A stretch of DNA of 64,000 nucleotides from Nannocystis bainbridge. GTDB taxonomy: Bacteria > Myxococcota_A > Polyangia > Nannocystales > Nannocystaceae. The notes under the pieces are model-generated. The model searched no databases and was not told the origin of the DNA. It saw only the letters and a program-made list of their open reading frames with translations. The DNA is taken from assembly GCF_028368995.1 (NCBI RefSeq), contig NZ_JAQNDL010000001.1, forward strand, positions 62,001 to 126,000, given 5' to 3'. Positions 1-9,965 of this stretch are shown here, in pieces. Numbering within the stretch: position 1 is the stretch's first letter; each line of letters opens with the position of its first letter. The translations under genes were made by a program, and so were the position numbers.

Positions 1-1
1 A

Positions 2-808
2 TTCGGGTCCGCCGAGGTCGCCATCCTCGATCGCCAGAAGCTGGTCAGCAGCCTCAAGCTCAGCCACGTCTGGCCGATCGGCGACAGCGGCGGCGTCAAG
101 GGCATCCTCTACGGCGAGCTCCACTACGTGCCCGAGGGCCAGCGCGAGATCGAGAGCAAGGTCTACGAGGCTGTCCCCAAGGACAAGGGCTTCGTCGGCG
201 GCGCCCAGGTCGGCGCCTTCACCGGCAAGCGCAGCACCTACGTCAACCTCACCGCGCGGTTCGCCTCCGGCATCGCGGCCTACGGCGAGCTCAACGCCCC
301 CCGGCAGCTGCGGCCCGATCGCACCGCCACCGGCGCCCACGAATTGCTCGTCACCCTCAGCGGCAACTGGGAGCGCGGCCCCTTCGGCCTGCTCATGGGC
401 TCCTATTATCGCCAGTTCCGCAACGCCAGCCGCTCGCTCGATTGGGACGACCTCAACGAGGGCATCGTCATCGTCCGCCCGCAGGTGTGGTTCGCCAAGA
501 TCGCCGGCGTCGCGCTCGAGGCCTCGTATCAGGCCCAGCAACGCGGCGTCGCCACCGAGTCCGAGCCCAACCTCTTCAAGCCCGTGTTCGCGCAGATGGG
601 CCGCTTCGGCGTCATCCCGTTCATCACCCCGGGCGGCCCCGGCGCGTTCCAGCGCCCGCAGATCCGCCTGATCTACCTGCTCACCGTGCGCGACGGCGCC
701 ACGCGCTCGTTCTACCCCGCCGACGACGTGTTCGCGCGCCGCGGCGTCGACCACTTCATCGGCGTCGGCGCCGAGTGGTGGTTCGGCAGCACCAGCTACT
801 TCCGCTGA
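2..808 (+). CDS. LamB-like carbohydrate porin, C-terminal part (cut by window edge)
   Basis: The frame enters from outside the window and leaves 268 residues before its TGA. The sequence alternates short polar turns with aromatic-rich strands, as in an outer-membrane beta barrel, and ends with strands containing FIGVGAEWWFGS and the motif RPQIRLIYLL, which resemble the closing strands of LamB/maltoporin. The family forms trimeric outer-membrane pores for maltodextrins. The gene lies 21 bp upstream of an amylase lipoprotein and a maltose-type ABC transporter on the same strand, which fits that role. The signal peptide and N-terminal strands cannot be seen. Another sugar porin family is possible. 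Confidence 0.72.
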   Translation, partial: FGSAEVAILDRQKLVSSLKLSHVWPIGDSGGVKGILYGELHYVPEGQREIESKVYEAVPKDKGFVGGAQVGAFTGKRSTYVNLTARFASGIAAYGELNAPRQLRPDRTATGAHELLVTLSGNWERGPFGLLMGSYYRQFRNASRSLDWDDLNEGIVIVRPQVWFAKIAGVALEASYQAQQRGVATESEPNLFKPVFAQMGRFGVIPFITPGGPGAFQRPQIRLIYLLTVRDGATRSFYPADDVFARRGVDHFIGVGAEWWFGSTSYFR

Positions 809-829
809 AGCGACCTCGGAGACCTCGCC

Positions 830-2791
830 ATGCACGATCGCCGACTCCTCGCATTCGCCCCCGCGCTGCTCCTCGCCGCCGGCTGCCTGCACTTCGACAC
901 CCTCGACGAACCGGTCAAGATGGCGACCCACGCCAAGGACTGGCGCGAGGCCGTCATCTATCAGGTGCTCATCGATCGCTTCGACGACGGCGACGACGGC
1001 AACAACAACCTGCTCGACCGCGAGAACATGGCCCGCTATCACGGCGGCGACTGGATCGGGCTCGAGAACCGGCTCGACTACATCCAGGAGCTGGGCGTCA
1101 ACACCCTGTGGATCTCGCCGGTCATCAAGAACATCGAGACCGACGCCAACGTCGACGGTTATCACGGCTACTGGGCCGTCGACCTGACCCAGCCGAACGC
1201 CCACTTCGGCAACCTCGACGACCTGCGCTCGCTCGTGCGCGCCGCCCACGAGCGCGACATGTTGGTGGTGATCGACATCGTCGCCAACCACATGGGCCAG
1301 CTGTTCTTCTACGACATGAACCTGAACGGCGTGCCCGACATCCTGCTGCAGGGCACCGGCACGCGGCCGCAGGGCACCCCCGTGCCGCCGGGCTTCGACC
1401 AGTCGGGCTTCACCCACATCACCGAGTACGACCCCGACTTCAACCCGCTCGGGGTCCAGGCCTTCACCTCGCTGGGCCCGGCCGGGCCGGCGCCGGTCGT
1501 GTTCCCGTTCGACCCGAAGAGCGGCCACGTCACGCCGATGCCGGCCATCTTCCAGAACCCCGAGGTCTACAACCGCAAGGGTCGCACCTTCAATTACGAC
1601 GACCCGCAGCAGCTGCTCACCGGTGACTTCCCCGGCGGCCTCAAGGACGTGAACACCACCCGCTGCGACGTCAAGCAGGCGTTCGTCGACTCCTACGCGC
1701 GGTGGATCGAGCTGACCGACGCCGACGGCTTCCGCATCGACACCGTCAAGCACGTCGAATACGAGTTCTGGCGCTACTTCACCCAGCGCGTGCGCCAGCG
1801 GCTGGCGGCCCAGGGCAAGAACAAGTTCTTCATGTTCGGCGAGGCCTTCGACGGCCGCGACGAGCTGGTCGGCTCGTTCACCAAGAACGACCTCCCGAGC
1901 GACGAGGAGCTCGCGCGCGAGAACTCGTGCGACGACGGCCCCAAGCTCACCGGCGATCAGCTCGACAGCGCCTTCTACTTCCCGCAGCACTACCAGGTGT
2001 TCCGCGACGTGTTCCAGGACGCCGCCTCGACCGACCGGATCGCGGGCCTGTGGGCCAACAAGACCACCAACTACGGCACCGTCGCGCCCAAGGACAGCGC
2101 CGGCGTCGCCCCGCACAAGCTGCTCGTCAACTTCATCGACAACCACGACGTCGCGCGCTTCCTCTACTTCGCCCGCGAGCGCGTCGAAAAGGATCCCGCG
2201 TTCGCCGGCAAGTCGCTGCGCGACAAGGAGCTGCGGCTGCGGTCCATGCTGCAGAACGCCCTGCTCATGCTCATGACCGCCGAGGGCATCCCCTGCCTCT
2301 ACTACGGCACCGAGCTCGAGTACCGCGGCGGCAACGACCCGAGCAACCGCGAGGACATGTGGCGTCCTTATCCGTACCTGGGCGAGACCACCCCACCGCC
2401 GGCGTTCGACACCACCGGCGCGACCTTCGCCTTCACCAAGAAGCTGATCGCGTACCGCAAGAAGCTGGCCGCCCTGCGCCGCGGTGACACCAAGGTCGTG
2501 TGGTCGACCACGCGCACCGGCGACGAGTCCGACGCCGGCATCTTCGCCTTCGAGCGCGCCGGCGGCGAGGCCGGCAGCAACTACGTCCTGGTCGTGTTCA
2601 ACACCCACCAGAGCCACGACAGCCGGACCCAGTTCGAGGGCGCCGCCATGACCGTCTCGGCCCCCGCTGGCGCCGTGCTGGTCGACGTCCTCGGCGGCAA
2701 CAAGAAGTACACCGTCGGCGCCGGCGGCACCCTCGACCTCACCCTCCCGCCGGTGTCCGGCATGCTCCTCGTCCCGCAGCAGGACGTCTGA
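830..2791 (+). CDS. GH13 alpha-amylase family lipoprotein
   Basis: This 653-residue protein should hydrolyse alpha-1,4-glucans at the cell envelope and feed the transporter genes that follow. The N-terminus is a lipoprotein signal with lipobox LAAGC, Cys19 being the predicted lipidated residue. The four GH13 signature regions are visible: DIVANH at residues 149-154, GFRIDTVKH with the nucleophile Asp304, GEAFDG with the acid/base Glu338, and FIDNHD ending at Asp440. A C-terminal beta domain of about 90 residues follows the barrel. The stop is 6 bp before the ATG of the transporter ATPase, so the genes are probably co-transcribed. The exact specificity (amylase, neopullulanase or cyclomaltodextrinase) cannot be told from sequence alone. 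Confidence 0.93.
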   Translation: MHDRRLLAFAPALLLAAGCLHFDTLDEPVKMATHAKDWREAVIYQVLIDRFDDGDDGNNNLLDRENMARYHGGDWIGLENRLDYIQELGVNTLWISPVIKNIETDANVDGYHGYWAVDLTQPNAHFGNLDDLRSLVRAAHERDMLVVIDIVANHMGQLFFYDMNLNGVPDILLQGTGTRPQGTPVPPGFDQSGFTHITEYDPDFNPLGVQAFTSLGPAGPAPVVFPFDPKSGHVTPMPAIFQNPEVYNRKGRTFNYDDPQQLLTGDFPGGLKDVNTTRCDVKQAFVDSYARWIELTDADGFRIDTVKHVEYEFWRYFTQRVRQRLAAQGKNKFFMFGEAFDGRDELVGSFTKNDLPSDEELARENSCDDGPKLTGDQLDSAFYFPQHYQVFRDVFQDAASTDRIAGLWANKTTNYGTVAPKDSAGVAPHKLLVNFIDNHDVARFLYFARERVEKDPAFAGKSLRDKELRLRSMLQNALLMLMTAEGIPCLYYGTELEYRGGNDPSNREDMWRPYPYLGETTPPPAFDTTGATFAFTKKLIAYRKKLAALRRGDTKVVWSTTRTGDESDAGIFAFERAGGEAGSNYVLVVFNTHQSHDSRTQFEGAAMTVSAPAGAVLVDVLGGNKKYTVGAGGTLDLTLPPVSGMLLVPQQDV

Positions 2792-2797
2792 CGCTCC

Positions 2798-3870
<1,073 letters not shown>

Positions 3871-3871
<1 letters not shown>

Positions 3872-3997
3872 GCATGTCCGTGCAGACATGTCCGCTCGCG
3901 CATGTCCCCTGCGACATGTCCCTGAGGTCCGGTTGCTGAGGCACGCCGCCCTCGCTCGCATGTCCTCCCGGACATGCTCGCCCGGTCATGTCCTCGG
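3871..3997. repeat. GGACATGTCC-type 14-bp-period arrays between malK and the malE-malF fusion
   Basis: Two short arrays are present. CATGTCC starts occur at 3873, 3887, 3901 and 3915, exactly 14 bp apart, and again at 3959, 3973 and 3987. Spacers vary while CATG and the flanking CC/GG are kept. The second array is translated as part of the n-region of the following signal peptide. Confidence 0.9.
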
Positions 3998-6155
3998 CGC
4001 CCTGCTCGCCGTGCTCGCCCTGCTCGCCCCCGCCCTCGCCCGCGCCGACGAGCTGCGGCTGTGGCACGCCTACCGCGACGCCGAGGCCACCGCCCTGGTC
4101 GAGATCGTCGAAGAATTCGCCGCCCGCACCGGCCACCGCGTCGAGCTGCTGGCGGTCGCCCACGAGAGCTTCGGCAGCAAGCTCGCCGCCACCATCCCGC
4201 GCGGCCAGGGCCCGCACGTCTTCATCGACTCGCACGAGCGGATCGGCGACTACCGGCTGCGCGCGCTGCTCGGCGACGCCGGGCCCGCGCTCGGGCCCGA
4301 CGCCGACTACAGCGCGCAGTCGCTGGCCGCCGTCACCCAGGACGGCGCGCGCTGGGGCGTCCCGCTGAACGCCAAGTCGGTCGCGCTGTTCGTCAACACC
4401 CGCCTCGCCGGCGCCGTCCCGGACACCCTCGAGGGTATCGCCGCCCTGCCCATGCCCGCGGGCGTCTACCCGCTGGCCTACGAGGCCCAGAGCGCCTACG
4501 GCCACATGCCGCTGCTGGCGGCCTTTGACGGCCGCATGCTCGCCGACGACGCCAGCTTCGGCTTCGTCGGCCCGGCCGCGGCCCGCTCGCTCGCGTTCGC
4601 CAGGGAGCTCGTCGAGCGCGGCGCCGTCCCGCGCGACGCCGACGGCGCCCTCGTGTCCGACCTGTTCCGCTCCGGCCGGGCCGCCTTCGCCATCAGCGGC
4701 CCGTGGCTGGTCGGTCAGCTCGCCGGCGTCGAGTTCGCCTGGCGCGTCGTGCCCCTGCCGATCGTCGGCGAGACCGGCCTGCCGATGCGCCCGCCGCTGA
4801 CCGTCGAGGCCGCCATGCTGTCGCCGCAGGGCTCCGCCTCGCCAGCCGCCCTCGACCTGGTCCGCGCGCTCGCCAGCGCCGAGGCGGCCGCGGTGCGCCA
4901 GCGGCTCGCCGGCACCCTGTCCGTCAGGACAGACGTACCTGTCCCCGAGGACAGCCCCGTGCTCGCCGGCTTCCGCGCCCAGGCCGAGCTCGCGGCGCCG
5001 ATGTCCGCCGACCCGGCCATGCGCTCGACCTGGGAGCCGGCCTTTCGCGCCATCCGCAAGGTCCTGCGCGGCCAGGCCAGCCCCGAAGACGCGCTCGCCG
5101 AGGCCGCCCGCCGCTTCGCCGACGTCCGCCGCCCACCGCCGCCCGCCGCCTCGCCGACGCCGGCCCTGCTGCTGCTCGGCCTCGGCCTGCTGCTCGTCGC
5201 CTTTCACCTGGTCCGCCGCGCCCGCGACCCCGCCGCCCGCCAGGCCCTGCGCGCCTCGCTGCCGGCCTACCGCTACGTCGCCCACAGCGTCGTCGTCGTC
5301 GGCCTGCTGGTGTTCCTCCCGCTGATCGTCGGCGCCGCCACCTCGCTGTTCGCCGGTCGCCCGGGCGAGGGCTACTACGTCGGCCTCGCCAACTTCTTCG
5401 AGATCCTCACCGCCCGCGGCGGCCCCTTGCTGGCCACCGGCTCGTTCTGGTTCGTCCTCCTCGTCACCTTCCTGTGGACGGCCGTCAACGTGGTCCTCCA
5501 CCTCGGCATCGGCCTCGCGCTCGGCCTCGTGCTGTCGCGCCCGACCCTGCGCCTGCGCGCGCTCTACCGCGTGCTCCTCATCCTCCCGTGGGCCGTGCCC
5601 AGCTACGTCACCGCCCTGGCGTGGAAGGGCATGTTCCACCAGCAGTACGGCGCCGTCACCGGCCTCGTGCTCGCCATCAACGAGTGGTTCGGCACCAGCC
5701 TCGAGCCGATCGCCTGGTTCTCGCGCTTCGCCACCGCCTTCGCCGCCAACGTCGCCACCAACGTGTGGCTCGGCTTCCCCTTCATGATGGTCGTCACGCT
5801 CGGCGCCCTCACGGCCGTGCCCGCCGACGTGCTCGAGGCCGCCGAGGTCGACGGCGCCAGCCGCTGGCAGCGCCTCACCCGCGTCACCCTGCCGATGATC
5901 CGCCCGGCCCTCGCCCCGGCCGTCACCCTCGGCGCGATCTGGACCTTCAACATGTTCAACGTCGTCTTCCTCGTCTCGGGCGGCGACCCCGACGGCTCGA
6001 CCGACATCCTCGTCAGCGAGGCGTACCGCTGGGCCTTCACCCGCGAGGCCCAGTACGGCTACGCCGCCGCCTACGCCGTCCTGATCTTCCTGCTCCTGCT
6101 CGTCACCACCCGCCTGCCGGCCTGGCTGGCGCGGCGACCGCGAGGCGCGCGATGA
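3960..6155 (+). CDS. Fused maltose-binding protein and MalF-type permease
   Basis: This 731-residue protein joins a periplasmic solute-binding domain to an inner-membrane permease. Residues 1-29 are a signal peptide with hydrophobic core LGALLAVLALLAPALA and an ARA cleavage site. Residues 30 to about 390 are an extracellular solute-binding (MalE-like) domain. A membrane segment near 402-420 anchors it, and residues 440-725 form a MalF-like permease with the coupling motif EAAEVDG near 626, followed by TLPMIRPA. The large P2 loop of enterobacterial MalF is absent. I chose the ATG that starts the signal peptide; an in-frame ATG 24 codons upstream lies in the palindromic array. It lies between malK and malG. 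The fusion should tether the receptor at its own channel. Confidence 0.85.
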   Translation: MSSRTCSPGHVLGALLAVLALLAPALARADELRLWHAYRDAEATALVEIVEEFAARTGHRVELLAVAHESFGSKLAATIPRGQGPHVFIDSHERIGDYRLRALLGDAGPALGPDADYSAQSLAAVTQDGARWGVPLNAKSVALFVNTRLAGAVPDTLEGIAALPMPAGVYPLAYEAQSAYGHMPLLAAFDGRMLADDASFGFVGPAAARSLAFARELVERGAVPRDADGALVSDLFRSGRAAFAISGPWLVGQLAGVEFAWRVVPLPIVGETGLPMRPPLTVEAAMLSPQGSASPAALDLVRALASAEAAAVRQRLAGTLSVRTDVPVPEDSPVLAGFRAQAELAAPMSADPAMRSTWEPAFRAIRKVLRGQASPEDALAEAARRFADVRRPPPPAASPTPALLLLGLGLLLVAFHLVRRARDPAARQALRASLPAYRYVAHSVVVVGLLVFLPLIVGAATSLFAGRPGEGYYVGLANFFEILTARGGPLLATGSFWFVLLVTFLWTAVNVVLHLGIGLALGLVLSRPTLRLRALYRVLLILPWAVPSYVTALAWKGMFHQQYGAVTGLVLAINEWFGTSLEPIAWFSRFATAFAANVATNVWLGFPFMMVVTLGALTAVPADVLEAAEVDGASRWQRLTRVTLPMIRPALAPAVTLGAIWTFNMFNVVFLVSGGDPDGSTDILVSEAYRWAFTREAQYGYAAAYAVLIFLLLLVTTRLPAWLARRPRGAR
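4916..4954. repeat. Two palindromic units inside the binding-protein domain
   Basis: Two hairpin units, CCTGTCC-GTCA-GGACAG and CCTGTCC-CCGA-GGACAG, lie in frame and encode a Ser/Asp-rich surface segment (LSVRTDVPVPEDS) of the solute-binding domain. Confidence 0.8.
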
Positions 6156-6163
6156 GCCCGATC

Positions 6164-6318
6164 GGACATGTCCCTTCGGCCATGCCCTATCGGCCCTGTC
6201 CCCGCGGACATGCCCCATCGGCCATACGCTCGACACCCGCGCGCGCCGGCGCCAGCGGCTGGCATGTCCCATCCACCATGTCTTCCCGGCCATGCCCCCA
6301 CGGACATGCCCTGAACGA
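6164..6318. repeat. Pair of 14-bp-period palindromic arrays between the permease genes
   Basis: The 196-bp gap between the two permease genes is mostly repeat. Unit starts are at 6167, 6181, 6195, 6209 and 6223, then 6263, 6277, 6291 and 6305, all 14 bp apart within each array. The units are CATGTCC, CATGCCC or CCTGTCC followed by 7 bp usually ending GGC or GGA. A plain ATG with upstream GAGGTG follows. Confidence 0.92.
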
Positions 6319-6351
6319 CACGCCTCACGCTCCCCCCCGCGAGGTGCGCCG

Positions 6352-7230
6352 ATGAGCCCCGCCGATCAGGGCCGCAAGGTCAGCCTCGCCGAGTCGATCG
6401 GCGCCCACCTGCTGCTCGTCGTCGCCGTCGCCTTCGCCCTCTACCCGCTGCTGTGGGTCGTCTCGCTGGCCTTCTCCGGCGCCGTCGAGCCGACCCCGCG
6501 GGTCTTGCCGGTCCCGATCGAGCCGACCCTCGAGCACCTGCGCGGCGTCGCCTTCTCGACCCTCCAGGTCCCCGGTGAGCCCGACCGGTGGTTGTTCGGC
6601 CTCCAGCTCGCCAACTCCATCGTCATCAGCCTCGCCACCGCCCTCGTCGGCGTCGTCATCGCCGTGCCGACCGCCTACGCCCTCGCCCGCTTCGAGTTCG
6701 TCGGCAAGAACGGCGGCATGCGGGCCCTGCTGGCCACGCAGATGTTCCCCGCCGTCGCCAGCGCCATCCCGCTCTATATCATCCTCGACGGCCTCGGCCT
6801 GCTCGGCACCCGCTCCGGCCTGGTCCTCTGCTACGCCACCACCGCCGTCCCGTTCGCCATCTTCCAGCTGCGCGGCGCCTTCGAGACCATCCCACGCGAC
6901 CTCGAGGAGGCCGCCATGGTCGACGGCGCCACCCGCTTCGAGGCCTTCCGCAAGGTCGTCCTGCCGGCCGCTCGCCCCGCGATCGCCGTCACCGCCCTGT
7001 TCGCCTTCATGAGCGCCTACAACGAGTTCGTGCTGGCCCACACCATGCTCGGCCGCGAGGAGATGTACACGGTCCCCGTGGTCCTGCAGCGCTACATCTC
7101 CGAGTTCAGCGCCGACTGGCCCAAGTTCGCCGCCGGCTCGCTGATCGTCTCGATCCCGGTGATGATCCTCTTCTACATCGCCCAGCGCCACCTCATCGCC
7201 GGCCTCACCGCCGGCGGCGTCAAGGGCTGA
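6352..7230 (+). CDS. malG: MalG-type sugar ABC transporter permease
   Basis: The 292-residue inner-membrane protein has six predicted membrane segments and the EAA coupling loop EEAAMVDGATRFEAF near residue 186, followed by VLPAARPAI, which contacts the ATPase. Length and order match MalG (about 296 residues). I placed the start at the ATG preceded by GAGGTG; the longer frame reading back to 6292 only translates palindromic repeats (PRTCPERH). It completes the importer with the upstream MalK-like ATPase and the MalE-MalF fusion. The C-terminus is hydrophilic and ends normally. The following 177 bp have no gene and no evident terminator. Confidence 0.94.
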   Translation: MSPADQGRKVSLAESIGAHLLLVVAVAFALYPLLWVVSLAFSGAVEPTPRVLPVPIEPTLEHLRGVAFSTLQVPGEPDRWLFGLQLANSIVISLATALVGVVIAVPTAYALARFEFVGKNGGMRALLATQMFPAVASAIPLYIILDGLGLLGTRSGLVLCYATTAVPFAIFQLRGAFETIPRDLEEAAMVDGATRFEAFRKVVLPAARPAIAVTALFAFMSAYNEFVLAHTMLGREEMYTVPVVLQRYISEFSADWPKFAAGSLIVSIPVMILFYIAQRHLIAGLTAGGVKG

Positions 7231-7407
7231 GCCCGCGATGCGGCCCCGCTGCGGCCGACGAAACAGCGTGCCCGTCTCGGCCACGCCCCGCTCGGGCCGC
7301 GCGTGCGGTTGCGCCGGGCCCGGCGATCACATTTCATCCATGCCGTGAATCCAACCAGGGTTCCGCGGATTCCAAACCCTCGCCCCAAGCTCCCTGGAGG
7401 ACCCCGA

Positions 7408-9510
7408 ATGCGTCGATCTCTGCTCCTGTCCCTCGGCCTGGCCGTCGTTCCCGCCTGTTCCTCGCCGACGCCCGCCGACGCCGGCAAGGCCGCGCCGCCC
7501 GCCACCAAGGCCGCCACGCCGCCCGCCGCTGCGCCCGCCGCCGAGGCCCCCGAGCTCATCCCGCGCGAGCTCCTGTTCGGCAACCCCGAGCGCGTCAACG
7601 TCCAGATCAGCCCTGACGGCCAGCACCTCGCCTACGTCGCGCCGGTCGACGGCGTGCTCAACGTCCACGTCGCGCCGGCCGGCGATCCGACCGCGGCCAA
7701 GGCGGTCACTGCCGACAAGGCCCGCGGCATCACCCAGTACTTCTGGTCCTACCGCCCTGACACCCTGCTCTACATGCGCGACACCGGCGGCGACGAGGAT
7801 TTCCACCTCTACTCGCTCGACCTCAAGACCGGCGAGAGCCGCGACCTGACCCCGTTCCCCAAGACGCGCGCCGCCGTCAACGGCGTCAGCCACCTCCATC
7901 CGGACGTCGTGCTCGTCGGCATGAACGACCGCGACCAGCAGTGGCACGACCTCTACCGCGTCGACCTCGCGACCGGCGCACGGACCCTGGTCGAGCGCAA
8001 CGATCAGAAGCTGTCCGGCTACGTCACGGACCCCGACTTCAAGGTCCGCCTGGCCACCCGCACCCGCGACGACGGCGGCACCGAGGTCCTGAAGCCCGAC
8101 GGCCCCGGCAAGTGGAAGGTGTTCGAGCAGATCCCGTTCGACGACTCCCTCAGCACCGGCTTCGGCGGCTTCACCACCGACGGCAAGACCGCGTACCTGA
8201 GAGAGTCGCGCGACCGCAACACCGTCGCCCTGTACGCCGTCGACCTCGACACCGGCGCCAAGAAGCTGCTGCTCGAGGATCCGCGGGCCGACATCAGCAG
8301 CGCCATGGCCGACCCACGCACCGGCGTGGTGCGAGCGGTCGCCACCAACTACCTGCGCGAGGAGTGGAAGGCGCTCGACGACAGCATCAGCCGCGACCTC
8401 GAGAACCTCAAGGCCATCGGCCCCGGGGTCGTCAGCGTCACCTCGACCACGCTCGACGACAGCACCTGGATCGTCGCCTACGCGGCCGCCGAGGCCCCGG
8501 CCATCTACTACCGCTACACGCGGAGCGGCGGCTCGCTCACCAAGCTGTTCGCGGCCCGGCCCGCGCTCGAGGGCAAGCCGCTGACCAAGCAGTGGCCGCA
8601 GGAGATTCCCTCGCGCGACGGCCTCACGCTCGTCAGCTACCTGACCTTGCCGCACCAGTCCGACCCCGAGCAGGACGGCAAGCCGAACACGCCCGCGCCG
8701 CTGGTGCTGCACGTCCACGGCGGCCCGTGGGCGCGCGACAGCTACGGCTACGCCTCCACCCCGCAGTGGCTGGCCAACCGCGGCTACGCCGTGCTGCAGG
8801 TCAACTATCGCGGCTCGACCGGCTTCGGCAAGGACTTCGTCAACAAGTCCAACTTCGAGTGGTCCGGCAAGATGCACGAGGACCTGATCGACGCCGTCGA
8901 CTGGGCGATCAAGCAGGGCATCACCACCGCCGACCAGGTCGCGATCATGGGCGGCAGCTACGGCGGCTACGCCACCCTGGTCGGCCTGACCTTCACGCCC
9001 GACACCTTCAAGTGCGGCGTCGACGTCGTCGGCCCCTCCAACCTGGTGACCCTGTTCGAGACCTTCCCGGCCTACTGGGCCAGCTTCATGCAGCAGTGGT
9101 ACCACCGCGTCGGTGACTCGCGCACCGACGAGGGCAAGCAGAAGCTGCTCGCGCGCTCGCCGATCAGCCACGTCGACAAGATCAAGAAGCCGCTGCTCAT
9201 CGCCCAGGGCGCCAACGACCCGCGGGTCAAGCAGGCCGAGAGCGACCAGATCGTCGAGGCCATGAAGGCCAAGAACATCCCGGTCACCTACGTGCTGTTC
9301 CCCGACGAGGGCCATGGCTTCGCCCGCTCGGAGAACAACAAGGCCTTCACCGCCGCCGCCGAGGGCTTCCTCGGCACCTGCCTCGGCGGCCGCGTCGAGC
9401 CGGTCGGCAAGGACCTCGCCGGCTCGAGCATCACCGTCCCGGTCGGCGCCGACATCGTGCCCGGCCTCGCCGACGCCCTGCGCTCGCACACGCAGGCGAT
9501 CAAGAACTGA
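7408..9510 (+). CDS. S9-family prolyl oligopeptidase-like lipoprotein
   Basis: This 700-residue serine peptidase starts at an ATG 7 nt after a GGAGG ribosome-binding site. Its signal peptide carries a lipobox ending VVPAC, followed by a Pro/Ala-rich linker, so it should be lipid-anchored in the envelope. Residues 60-420 form the beta-propeller-like N-terminal region of DPP-IV/acylaminoacyl-peptidase relatives. The alpha/beta-hydrolase domain has the nucleophile Ser517 in GGSYGGYA, Asp604 in GANDPRV, and His636 in DEGHGF. It probably trims peptides for nutrition, which fits a predatory or proteolytic lifestyle, though that is inference. It stands alone, flanked by gaps on both sides. Confidence 0.93.
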   Translation: MRRSLLLSLGLAVVPACSSPTPADAGKAAPPATKAATPPAAAPAAEAPELIPRELLFGNPERVNVQISPDGQHLAYVAPVDGVLNVHVAPAGDPTAAKAVTADKARGITQYFWSYRPDTLLYMRDTGGDEDFHLYSLDLKTGESRDLTPFPKTRAAVNGVSHLHPDVVLVGMNDRDQQWHDLYRVDLATGARTLVERNDQKLSGYVTDPDFKVRLATRTRDDGGTEVLKPDGPGKWKVFEQIPFDDSLSTGFGGFTTDGKTAYLRESRDRNTVALYAVDLDTGAKKLLLEDPRADISSAMADPRTGVVRAVATNYLREEWKALDDSISRDLENLKAIGPGVVSVTSTTLDDSTWIVAYAAAEAPAIYYRYTRSGGSLTKLFAARPALEGKPLTKQWPQEIPSRDGLTLVSYLTLPHQSDPEQDGKPNTPAPLVLHVHGGPWARDSYGYASTPQWLANRGYAVLQVNYRGSTGFGKDFVNKSNFEWSGKMHEDLIDAVDWAIKQGITTADQVAIMGGSYGGYATLVGLTFTPDTFKCGVDVVGPSNLVTLFETFPAYWASFMQQWYHRVGDSRTDEGKQKLLARSPISHVDKIKKPLLIAQGANDPRVKQAESDQIVEAMKAKNIPVTYVLFPDEGHGFARSENNKAFTAAAEGFLGTCLGGRVEPVGKDLAGSSITVPVGADIVPGLADALRSHTQAIKN

Positions 9511-9542
9511 CGCACCCGCGTCGCAAGCATCGCCGCGATGCC

Positions 9543-9635
9543 CGAGCAACGACGAGGTCGTGCTCGGGGTCGCGGCGCTTCCGTGTCCTCGCACGAGGTC
9601 GCCGCGACCCCCGAGCAACGACGCGATCGTGCTCG
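9543..9635. repeat. Two near-identical 24-bp hairpins after the S9 peptidase gene
   Basis: Two copies, 69 bp apart, begin CGAGCAACGACG and end TCGTGCTCG. The arms CGAGC and GCTCG plus ACGA/TCGT make a stem with one bulged A. They lie 32 bp and 101 bp after the stop codon, so they may end or stabilise the peptidase transcript. No T-run follows. Confidence 0.6.
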
Positions 9636-9874
9636 AGGCCCGCCTCTCGCATCCTCGTGCATCGTCACGGTGACGGCGCCGCAATCAGGCCGGCCTCGCT
9701 CGTGGCTTCCTCCGACCTCGCCCCGATGCCGGCCTCATCCGCTCGCCCGCGATCTCCCGAGCAGACCTCGTCCTCGACCGCGAAGCGTTAAGCAGCTCCT
9801 TAGCCGCCCCTGGCGCGCGGCCCGACGACCCCAGGAGTCTCTCCATCGCCACCGCCTTCGCTCGCGCGGTCTCG

Positions 9875-9920
9875 ACCTGTCCCCGGGGACATCCTCGATC
9901 CATCTGTCCCGAGGGACATA
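9875..9920. repeat. Palindromic units upstream of the chloride-channel gene
   Basis: The units CCTGTCC-CCGG-GGACAT and CTGTCCC-GA-GGGACAT lie 46-90 bp before the channel start. The rest of the peptidase-to-channel gap (about 450 bp) holds only the paired hairpins and the promoter; I see no gene there. Confidence 0.8.
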
Positions 9921-9948
9921 TCGTAACAGTCCGCGCTGGCCGCGATTT

Positions 9949-9957
9949 TGTTATCTT
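9949..9957 (+). promoter_or_regulatory. Extended -10 box for the chloride-channel gene
   Basis: TGTTATCTT fits an extended -10 element (TGn plus TATCTT), 8 nt before the GTG start. The spacing implies a leaderless or nearly leaderless transcript. I see no good -35 box, which is common with extended -10 promoters. Confidence 0.5.
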
Positions 9958-9965
9958 CGATCCTC

